NCBI GenBank assembly: GCA_036873755.1
Contig: JAVTVY010019542.1
Coordinates: 1-64,000, forward strand
Length of the DNA stretch: 64,000 nt
Reading direction: 5' to 3'
Origin: Hanleya hanleyi
Lineage: Eukaryota; Mollusca; Polyplacophora; Lepidopleurida; Hanleyidae
Each line of letters starts with the position of its first letter. The first letter of the stretch is position 1. A program made the position numbers and the translations under genes. The notes beneath the pieces are model-generated. The model searched no databases and had not been told where the DNA came from. It saw nothing but the letters and a program-made list of their open reading frames with translations. Positions 56,401 to 64,000 of this stretch are shown piece after piece.

Positions 56401-56406
56401 TTTATA
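56401..56406 (-). promoter_or_regulatory. TATA box overlapping the integrase stop codon
   Basis: The minus strand reads CGACTATAAAAC: the integrase ends Arg-Leu-TAA within TATAAA. The downstream gene starts 42 nt later. Element B has the same arrangement (CGGCTATAAAG at 13046-13056). Confidence 0.55.
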
Positions 56407-57472
56407 GTCGTTTCACCTGGTTGTCCGCGACCCATGAATTGAAGGAACTGGGCCAGCCTTGCCATTTGACGAAATAAAAGTGGATGCCACGTCGACGTTC
56501 GGTTTTTAGGATGCGTTCCACCGTGTAGCAGTCTTGCTTTGTTTTTACAACAGGTTGTAATTCCAGCTCGTAAAACGTCCCTAGCAACGGTTCCCCTTGA
56601 AGATCTTCCAGTTCATAGACTCGCCGCTGTCGGGGTAGGCGCCGTTTAATCAGGAAGTGCTCATCGCTCCAGTTGGGCAAGTAACTTTTCTCGAACTTGC
56701 CCTTGACTTTACTGATCCGTACAGGGTCCCCGACCTTGAACTCCTTCGGCATTCGCTGCGATTGTATGGGGTACAAGACACGCCGGACTTGGGCTTCATT
56801 GCGTTGGGTCACGGTAATGGGGGCTCTCTGTATACTTCGGTGATAGGCTCGATTGTAACCACTGACAAGTTTCTGGAGAACATCGATGTACCGCCTTGTA
56901 TTCTTATAGGTGAAATATTTATACATGCGGCCTTTGAATGTCCTGTTGAACCTTTCCACAACGGAAGCCTTGGTCTCGTTGTAGGTGTGAAAGAAGAAGA
57001 CCTTCTGTTTCTTGAGAAAGGCTTGGAACGGTCTGTTGAGGAATTCCATGCCTTCGTCGGTTTGCAAATACAAGGGTTTGCGCCCGGTCTTGAAGATGTC
57101 CCTGAACGCCGCTATGAGATTCGCCCCCGTTTTCGTCCGTATAGGTACCACCCACGCATACTTTGACAGGATATCGATGCACGTCAACATATACCGATTC
57201 CCATCGTTGTGTTTGGCAAAGGCGCTCATATCGACCAAATCCGCTTGCCATTGGGCATCTAGTCCTCCCACGATGACCCGATTCCGTGGAAAATGGCGGC
57301 GGGCAGCTCGATGTAAGGTATAGGTGTCTTGTTTTTTTAACCAATCTCGGACTTGGGCACGTTGTATCCCCTGGGGTTTGGCCGTTCGATAGAGAGCCGA
57401 CAATGCACTGTAGGCCGCCGGACTGTCGGGACTGTAGTATAAGTTATCCAACACCTTCTCCCAGCGCTTCAT
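56402..57472 (-). CDS. Retrovirus-like integrase with C-terminal chromodomain (Polinton INT)
   Basis: An intact 356-residue frame from the ATG at 57472. The N-terminal region (~1-85) lacks an obvious HHCC pattern. The catalytic core has the first Asp in WQADLVDM (~93), the second in LQTDEGMEF (~156) and the Glu in KASVVERFNRTFK (~192), a DDE triad with ~35 spacing. A basic SH3-like region (GDPVRISKVKGKFEKSYLP, ~265-283) follows, then YELEDLQGE. A chromodomain (VERILKTERRRGIHFYFVKW to WVADNQVKRL, ~318-356) ends the protein. It inserts the element into chromosomal DNA; the chromodomain may guide it to marked chromatin (inference). TATAAA lies at 57504-57509. Confidence 0.92.
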   Translation of the reverse strand: MKRWEKVLDNLYYSPDSPAAYSALSALYRTAKPQGIQRAQVRDWLKKQDTYTLHRAARRHFPRNRVIVGGLDAQWQADLVDMSAFAKHNDGNRYMLTCIDILSKYAWVVPIRTKTGANLIAAFRDIFKTGRKPLYLQTDEGMEFLNRPFQAFLKKQKVFFFHTYNETKASVVERFNRTFKGRMYKYFTYKNTRRYIDVLQKLVSGYNRAYHRSIQRAPITVTQRNEAQVRRVLYPIQSQRMPKEFKVGDPVRISKVKGKFEKSYLPNWSDEHFLIKRRLPRQRRVYELEDLQGEPLLGTFYELELQPVVKTKQDCYTVERILKTERRRGIHFYFVKWQGWPSSFNSWVADNQVKRL

Positions 57473-57503
57473 GGTGACAAAATGACCCGGTGGGTATGGT
57501 TTA

Positions 57504-57509
57504 TTTATA
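57504..57509 (-). promoter_or_regulatory. TATA box of the integrase gene
   Basis: TATAAA on the minus strand, 32 nt before the ATG at 57472, predicting a very short leader. Confidence 0.55.
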
Positions 57510-57530
57510 ACGAAGTCTGATGTTCAGGTT

Positions 57531-58037
57531 CTACCACCGTTGTATATATCCTAGGTATAGCCGGAGTCTAGCCGGATAATCAATGGCATCGTCGTCTGGT
57601 TCATTGCTAGAAATTTGTTCATTGGGTTCAGCCAGCGCGTCCTCAATAGCACGAGACCATCCCAACTGAACAGCTGACCGCTCGTCCAGTGTAAACGGCT
57701 GGTCCACAATAGGCACCACTTTCTCCAAGGCCGTCCAAAGATCGGGGTCTAGGGTGAAGCTTTGCGTGGGATTGTGGTAACGCCCCACACGGGCAAAGAA
57801 GGGTCCACGGTGTACGTAGTTGGCGTTCTCGATGTGGATGAGGTCTCCGTCGAGCTCACCGCTCAACACCCGTTTAAATTTGGTCCAGCCATCGCGCTGT
57901 AGGGTAACGGTAGTCGATACGGTCTCAGGGTCCGACCAGCAAACTTGACGGCCTCCCACGATGGTGACTTTATCCTCATAGACGTGTAACCCCACCTCAG
58001 GGGTGAGGGTAAGAACGGCTCGTAGGACTGGTGACAT
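57531..58037 (-). CDS. Conserved Polinton-associated protein, unknown function
   Basis: The ATG at 58037 (MSPVLRAVLTLTPEVGL) is preferred because an ATAAATA box lies 44 nt upstream (58081-58087); an ATG at 58106 is also in frame. About 168 residues, acidic C-terminus. Motifs: GWTKFKRVLSGELDGDLIHI, HRGPFFARVGRY, FTLDPDLWTALEKV, RAIEDALAEPNEQI. Two decayed paralogues in element B (14042-14314, 15065-15530) keep the same blocks, so the gene is a conserved part of this lineage. The fold is not recognised; beta-rich character is a guess. Confidence 0.65.
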   Translation of the reverse strand: MSPVLRAVLTLTPEVGLHVYEDKVTIVGGRQVCWSDPETVSTTVTLQRDGWTKFKRVLSGELDGDLIHIENANYVHRGPFFARVGRYHNPTQSFTLDPDLWTALEKVVPIVDQPFTLDERSAVQLGWSRAIEDALAEPNEQISSNEPDDDAIDYPARLRLYLGYIQRW

Positions 58038-58105
58038 GGTTGACGGAATGCCAAATGACGCACACGCTGACTGTCTCTCGTATTTATGGTGAAGTCCCAC
58101 TGTCA

Positions 58106-58429
58106 TTACCACAGCGTTAGGGTCAATAGGCTAAAAACCATGACGAGGCCAACGAGCCGTCGGTGGGTCCGGCGTGAGCGCTCGTGGTCCATAGCCCCAG
58201 CATCAAGGATGGCTGTCATAGTCCAGTAGTGGTGGGTGATAGCACACCCCTCCATCGAGTCCACTCTGTTGAGGACCGCTTCTGTGAACTCTTTCAGGAC
58301 CTGGCGTCGCCCCTCGTTGTCGTCGCCATCTGCTAACATGGATCGAACCACTGCTCGGTAACCCGTGAGTGAATTAACCACGGTTGCATGCTGTAAAACG
58401 CGAGCCGCATGGGGATAGGTGTCCGTCAT
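58106..58429 (-). CDS. Small protein with C-terminal membrane segment, unknown
   Basis: 107 residues from the ATG at 58429. The N-terminal part is helical, with GRRQVLKEFTEAVLNRVDSM and ITHHYWTMTAILDAG, then an Arg/His-rich stretch and a hydrophobic C-terminus (LVGLVMVFSLLTLTLW). It looks like a tail-anchored protein. TATAAA at 58477-58482 is 48 nt upstream. The first half is duplicated at 58866-59010. No family is recognised. Confidence 0.5.
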   Translation of the reverse strand: MTDTYPHAARVLQHATVVNSLTGYRAVVRSMLADGDDNEGRRQVLKEFTEAVLNRVDSMEGCAITHHYWTMTAILDAGAMDHERSRRTHRRLVGLVMVFSLLTLTLW

Positions 58430-58476
58430 GGCTCTGCAACCGTAGGAATAGAGGTGTGGGATCCAGAGCAGTGTGT

Positions 58477-58482
58477 TTTATA
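58477..58482 (-). promoter_or_regulatory. TATA box of the 58106-58429 gene
   Basis: TATAAA on the minus strand in GTCTATAAAACACAC; the same box is kept in the duplicated copy near 59058-59063. Confidence 0.55.
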
Positions 58483-58660
58483 GACCCTGTCACACATGCG
58501 CGCCTATACGTAGCTCTACAGTGTGTAGTCCGTGATACGTACTATTCTGATGGGTTAGTCCAAAAAGAGAGCAACAACAACAACATTGCGTATTACACAT
58601 TTTATTAGCCCCATGGTAACAACAACATTGACAATCGGACAATGTTACCAGTGTGTACAT

Positions 58661-58730
58661 TCCGTGCATTTTTCCCGTGGGACTATTTTCTCTCCGCGGA
58701 TGCAGACCGTATCACCGCGGAAGAATGCAA
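58661..58730. other. CCGCGG-pair module, inner copy (element E)
   Basis: GTGGGACTATTTTCT, CTCCGCGGATGCAGACC and ATCACCGCGGAAGAATGCAA in a row; equivalent to 4989-5070, 41632-41697, 43851-43937 and 59275-59330. Confidence 0.55.
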
Positions 58731-58865
58731 AGGTCAAAGGTTGCCAGACCTATAGTGGTCAAAACTTGGCATCCAGCCAATGCTGATGCAATCCATAACT
58801 ACAACGCCCCCTGTCGGATGCAAGAGTTACCTCCCCCGGCAAAAGGTGACTCTATCCGTCTTCTG

Positions 58866-59010
58866 TGAACTCTTTTAGGATCTGGCGTCGCCCCTCGTTG
58901 TCGTCGCCATCTGCTAACATGGATCGAACCACTGCTCGGTAACCCGTGAGTGAATTAACCACGGTTGCATACTGTAAAACGCGAGCCGCATAGGGATAGG
59001 GGTCCGTCAT
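58866..59010 (-). pseudogene. Duplicated 5' half of the 58106-58429 gene
   Basis: The ATG at 59010 opens a frame beginning like the full gene (MTDPYPYAARVLQYATVVNS). It runs out at the duplication junction after about 48 residues. Confidence 0.75.
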
Positions 59011-59351
59011 GGCTCTGCAACCGTAGGAATGGAGGTGTGGAATCCAGAGAAGTGTGTTTTATAGATCCTGTCACACATGACGGGGGAGGTAACTCTGTAC
59101 ACACTGTACGTAGCTCTACAGTGTGTAGTCCGTGATACGTACTATTCTGATGGGTTAGTCCAAAAAGAGAGCAACAACAACAACATTGCGTATTACACAT
59201 TTTGTTAGCCCCATGGTAACAACAACATTGACAATCGGACAATGTTACCAGGGTGTACATTTCATGCATTTTTCTCGTGGGACTATTTTCTGTCCGCGGA
59301 TGCAGACCGCATCACCGCGGAAGAATACAAAGGTCAAAGGTTGCCAGACCT

Positions 59352-59474
59352 ATAGTGGTCAAAACTTGGGATCCAGCCAATGCTGATGTAATCCATAACT
59401 ACAACGCCCCCTGTCGGATGCAAGAGTTACCTCCCCCGGCAAAAGGTGAGTCGATCCGTCTTTTGTATACTACT
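59352..59474. repeat. Right terminal inverted repeat of element E
   Basis: Inverse of 47480-47602, ending CTTTTGTATACTACT and followed directly by GACATA (59475-59480). Confidence 0.9.
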
Positions 59475-59629
59475 GACATACATCTGTCATTTGATCAGGT
59501 AGTCTCTGTTCACACATTTTCTAGACTGAGACAATTACTGATAAAGAAAACAATTATTCAAAAATACGTCCAAAAACAATTTTCATATCTAACATAGTCT
59601 TTGTTGTAGAACAAACTATACAGAATTTT

Positions 59630-60215
59630 CTTAACCTTATCTGGCCTGGGCTTTTTGGAACCTGTCCAGGCCTGGGCGAGGGGGGAGGCTATTTTTGTTA
59701 CCCCTTGACCTAGAGGGTTGAAACTTACCATACAATAACCAATGACAATTGGGTCAAGCTCTATCAGAAAATGTAAAATAAATCCAAGATGGCCGCTATG
59801 ATGACGTCACAGTGACATCTTCAAAAACGACATTTTTTGGTCGATTTTTCGTTCATTTTTCTTTATTTTTTTCATTTACGTAATTTCTCCGCAAAAAGTG
59901 CATGATAAATTAGTAAATATTATTGTGGTTTGAAATAAAATAGATTTTAACAACATTTCATCGCGGAAAAGCAGAAATTTTGAAGAAAAATGACGAAAAC
60001 ATCATTTTTCTGGTACCCCAATGTGGCCGCCATCTTGAATTTACCCATGATCTTCTCCTCGAAGGGTTATGCAAATAGGCTCAACATGACCCCAATATAA
60101 TAAACTATAAAGTCACGGAGTGTCATCTCTTCATTGTTTGGCGTTCTGGAGATAGCCCAGAAAGTTTGACGGGGCATTTTGGTCCTCCCCCAGGCCAGGT
60201 AGGTTTAACTGCCTT
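59630..60215. mobile_element. MITE-like element with GGCCTGG ends
   Basis: Termini TTAACCTTATCTGGCCTGGG and, inverted, TTAAACCTACCTGGCCTGGG. The interior has two AAGATGGC..CGCCATCTT-like blocks facing each other. A diverged copy is at 46190-46400. Confidence 0.5.
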
Positions 60216-62939
60216 TCAATATTGTGTGTTTAATATTTATGGACTTCTGCTGGCAGTCCTAAGAACGATTGTTTTGGGGGATTTTTATTTATGTAGATTT
60301 ATGTCAAAATTGAATGGTGGTATTCTCTGAGGGACATTTATATGTTAGACTAAATACTATATTCAAGCAGAATATATAACGTAAGAGACCTTTTACTATT
60401 ACATGACTTTCAAAAATTTGCCACTACATATCCCCTTAACGTCGCAGTGTTACAGTTTAACCACTTTCCGACGACACTTCTCGGACACCAATGGGAGTTG
60501 GAGTTTATCAGGTTTCAGTTCACTCTACTCATTTAATGTCTATCCTGAGGAAACTTGAGAGAATCCATTAAACCGCTGAAAAGTTCAGAAATTGAATAAC
60601 GAAATTCGAGAGGACGAAAAAAATGTGCAATTCGATGGGAATCGCCAGCTCTAGCTGACATAGCCTCCAAATAAAAAATAAATAGTTACTTCCTCAAACA
60701 AACCTCCGCCCAACATCTACATCTGTATTTTAGACGTCTTTCCTTGAAATTATAGAGCGATTGTGAACAGGCTATAATATATACGAAGTACCGCATCCGA
60801 ATTTGAATTTCCGATTGAGATAACATACTGAAAGCTGAACACCACCGATAAAAACAAATAACTGCGAATGATATTGTTAGGGATCCGATGGGCTTGCGTA
60901 AACAATACACAGATGCAAGATACCAATCTCGTCTAGAGTGTGCAATCTGCGGAAGAGAGATTGTGATGAAAATTGTTTAGCATGCAACCACCACACGGAG
61001 GGTCAATCATTTAACACACGTCTTCCCTTGCTTGCTTTGACAGCGAATTTGCTTAACAATAGGCTTGTTTCCCAGTACGTCAACACGGCTGTCGGACAGG
61101 TGTAATTATAGGGCCTATTGTTATCTTATCAAAAGAGCTGGAGGAACTGCTGCTTTCCCCGAACTCCGATATTAAGGACTTCGTGTACATAAAACTAATA
61201 AAATATACGTAAATCATTTAAGCGCCCATTCTAAACGTATAGCAGTTTACTATGGAACAACTAAATCACTATATTTTTTTTATAAATGTGAAAATCTTAT
61301 TTATTTATATTCTCAAAATCCGTGTCACAGTTTTCATTAGATCGGGACACATTTTTTTTTGCGACATCTGTAATTAAACAAATAATATTTTCATGATAAA
61401 TATGCTTTTTCTGGATATTTCAGTACTAGCCACGCACTCCATGGAGAGAATTTTAAAAATCTGATAAATAGTCAGCATTGTAGATATCGTTTTATCTGCA
61501 GCTGTCATTGAACGACAACCTTAATATTTTCTTACATAGTTAAGAGAAATAACAAACAACGAACTGCATTTCTTGACGCTTCTTTTTGAATTTCAACAGG
61601 TTAGGAATTCCGGTAGTCAAATGAATCTTTTTGACGAAAAAATATTCGTATAATGCCGCTTCAAATCCCGAGATAGTTAGAATTCTATAATATGCAAAAC
61701 CTTTCCTGAAAATTCACTTTTAGTTAAAAAGTGAATGCGTGGATTCTGGTAAAAGTTCTATTTTTATTTCCGTTTTCTCACATGAAATGCTTGCACCTAC
61801 TGACAAAACTATGCGTTTAAGGATTTCATCATCGGCAAAATTGTTTTGTAGAAGTTTTTCACAAAATCATTTTTTCTGCCGAACTGTGAGATATTTAAAT
61901 TAACGAAATTTCTAAAAGTACGATACTGAAATGAAGCTTTAATATTTGATGCATATTTTCATGTTACTGATTAATTATTGATAGCAAGCTTTCAAAGAAA
62001 ATACACCAGGAAAGTAGCAAAACTGGCGCGTTTGAGGTTTTTTCGAAATAAATTAATTTATGCAAAACCCTGAATGTAAACTCGGCAATGTTTTTTTCAG
62101 AGATGCGAACAGATATTAGTGTCATATTCCAACTATCAATTTATCACTAAAAGTGCCACCGATCGTGGTAATATCAGATATTGATATGCCGAACTGTAAC
62201 GGTTGGTCCTAACCTGTTCAAGGTGTACCGTGGGAAACCTATTTGCCGAACTGCGCTTTGTGCCCCTGAACCAATACTCATGTAATAGATCGAGAAAGTT
62301 TGTGGAAATTCATCCGAACTTTCTAAGGAACGTCTTTACAAGTAGTGTAAGGGTCCTGGTGTGAGTGTGAAAGAAGGAGCACCTTGTCGACCAGGTGACC
62401 CGGGTCGTCTAAAGGGCGAGGCTATCTTTGGCGCAGGTCGAAGGAAGGCGCGGAGTCAGCGGAGGAGCACCGGGTCGAGCAGGTGGACCCGAGTCGTCCC
62501 CGACAACATTTCCACCACCACCCCAACAGTAATACTGGGTCGGTCCTTTCTATACTACCGGTACTTGACATCAACATCATTGTTTAGCGTTCACATTTGT
62601 CAAAACCGTATCTCGACACCACTTTATGGTGTTAACCAGCCTTCAACACCAAAAAAGGGTGTTTGGCCAACACCATTTTTCTGGCTGTGTATGATACGTG
62701 CACAAGTATGTGTTCCGATCAAGTGAAACCAACTATTCTTGTCAAAGGCATGACACTGCACTTGCAAAAATACAGATCATCGATTTTTTTGCATAGTTTT
62801 TGTGTAGACTGTAAATTTTCACATTGTGACCTGTCCTGGCGTAAATATGGACCTGCCACCAATAAAACGTGCATCATCATTTACCCCGATCACTCATGGG
62901 TACTCTGATCTAGTTGATCTATGTGCCTACAGAGAAGAA

Positions 62940-63090
62940 ACTGTCTTTTTCTGGGTGAAAATTATTTTCCACCTGGGTGAAAATTATTTCCCACATGGAG
63001 GAAAATTATTTTCTTCATGGGTGAAAATTATTTTCCATCTGAGTGAAAATATTTTCCACCTGGGTGAAAATCATTTTCCACAGAAAAAAA
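62940..63090. repeat. ~22-bp tandem repeat GGGTGAAAATTATTTTCCAC
   Basis: About six units of GGGTGAAAATTATTTTCCACCT. Each is near-palindromic and resembles the core units of the fold-back element at 29136-29367 (GGTGGAAATAATTTCCACC). Confidence 0.75.
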
Positions 63091-64000
63091 ATGATAATAT
63101 CAATTAAGCAGAATTTTTTAAAAAATAATTTAAGCAAAAAAGTCAATGTCTTTTATGGGCCACACCGTAGCAAGTCCATGTCATCATCAGTTTCACTGTA
63201 GAACATGTTTTGATATACTTCAAGTAGCTTGTCATACCATGACGATGGATCTCAACCTTGCCAGTATTTGAACCAGTTTGCACGCAGTCCAGATACGACT
63301 GTGACGTTTTCGGATAAGGGCGGCAACTCATCATCAACACAGTTACAGACACCGTGATTTCAGTTTTTATCACTTTTTGCTAACCAATCTATGTAGTTGA
63401 TTATGAATTTTTATATTAGGCGAAAAAACATTTCTTGGATTTTGGAGGCCTGCTAGGCATTCTGGACCACTTGATGATTATTGCAAGTATTGGGAAGGTC
63501 GGAAATTTGGCGATAATTAAGAAAAAAAAGTTATGCATAGAATATGTCATCTGTCATTTTTGTGGTAAAGAGGGTCAAGTCAAGGTCGAGTATTCGAAAC
63601 TTCGTAATGACGAGCCACAAACCTATAGCTCTAGTTAAGGAAGTTCCTCACCCTTGCTGTAACACATAATGTCACACATGTATTTACAACGTGTAGAGAC
63701 CAAATGATATCGTATTAGTTAGTCTCTCTTTTATCACGTACACTGGCATTCTATCAGCAACCTTCGATCCGTTTTCTGCTTTTTACAAACAGCTTCAAAA
63801 CTAATTCATGTAGCCGTTACATGGAAGGTATATTGTAATGTCTATGTGGGCCATTTACTATGCCAGCTCTCGTCTCTCTGTGAGCCTGCTGTTACAGAGT
63901 TGTAGTTAGGTTATTGTTGATGTTTGAATCGCGAGAAGGAATGCATCCCTCGGCACCTAACTTTCAGACCCGAGAATACGGTGGATTCTCGGACGTAGCC

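Larger units (their letters stand above)
47480..59474. mobile_element. Element E: 12.0-kb Polinton/Maverick-like element with exact ends
   Basis: The left terminus AGTAGTATACAAAAGACGGA (47480) and the inverse of the right terminus (ending 59474) match over about 120 bp. Both are flanked by GACATA, the 6-bp target duplication typical of Polintons. Genes: PolB (plus strand), then convergent minus-strand genes for a virion-type protein, a scaffold-type protein, a core-type protein, an ATPase, a membrane protein, an integrase and two unknowns. Protease and F54H12.2-like capsid genes are absent, and PolB and its convergent neighbour are joined by a deletion. The element cannot be autonomous now, although its integrase frame is intact. 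Confidence 0.9.
58280..59474. repeat. ~600-bp direct tandem duplication at the right end of element E
   Basis: 58280-58862 and 58866-59474 repeat the gene start, the TATA box, the CCGCGG-pair module and most of the terminal repeat. The inner copy stops at TCCGTCTT, missing the last ~12 bases of the terminus. The copies differ by scattered substitutions and a few short indels. Confidence 0.85.
59481..64000. other. Host intergenic region right of element E
   Basis: No gene is recognised. 59630-60215 is an inverted-repeat element (AACCTTATCTGGCCTGGG at one side, CCAGGCCAGGTAGGTTTAA at the other), with relatives at 46.2 kb. The 60.7-62.3 kb stretch is AT-rich without features. Open frames at 62361-63107 are repeat-derived or low in complexity. 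Confidence 0.5.

Noticed and set aside
62361..62726. Collagen-like or other secreted gene
   Set aside because: A few Gly-Pro codons in a short GC-rich stretch, then repeat-derived sequence; no splice sites or domain.

Overview
This is a eukaryotic (metazoan) genomic window. An intronless Toll-like receptor, a sarcoplasmic-type EF-hand protein, SINE/LINE fragments, a ~157-bp tandem array inside a Helitron-like repeat, and microsatellites starting in GAGTGAGTGAGT all suggest a marine mollusc, perhaps a gastropod. The host call is an inference. The window is repeat-rich: only two clear host genes are seen, and most other coding sequence belongs to Polinton/Maverick-type (adintovirus-like) DNA elements in various states of decay.

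Layout: (A) 1-5212 is the right part of a Polinton-like element with a tandemly duplicated 5' end of a zinc-finger/DNA polymerase B gene, then satellite-like subterminal repeats and an end reading ..TATACTACT. An EF-hand gene follows at 5642-6214. (B) About 7.0-16.4 kb is an old element with ~0.9-kb inverted termini. It holds remnants, all on the minus strand, of a cysteine protease, an F54H12.2-like capsid protein, a chromodomain integrase, a PolB N-terminus and two copies of an unknown gene. (C) 16546-24025 is delimited by ~1.05-kb inverted repeats starting AGTAGTAG and a perfect 6-bp duplication TTCGCG. It holds zinc-finger genes and a zinc-finger-headed packaging ATPase, all broken.

From 24 to 41 kb lies host intergenic DNA with two copies of a Helitron-like element (25753-28287, 35423-37890), a fold-back element whose core is a CCACCGCGGTGG array, several MITEs, and the TLR gene (30941-33679, minus). 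(D) 41519-45788 is a coding-poor relative with AGTAGTATAG termini. (E) 47480-59474 is the best-preserved element: ~120-bp termini starting AGTAGTATAC and a perfect 6-bp duplication GACATA. It encodes PolB on the plus strand, and on the minus strand structural-type proteins, a FtsK/HerA-type ATPase, a membrane protein, an intact integrase with chromodomain, and two unknowns.

The elements share parts beyond the genes. These are a TATAAA box about 30-50 nt before many start codons, a 29-32-nt hairpin followed by AATAAA at gene 3' ends, a subterminal CCGCGG-pair module, and termini packed with ETS/E-box/DR1/CRE/NRF1-like palindromes. N-terminal C2H2 fingers head several different genes in A and C but not their counterparts in B and E.
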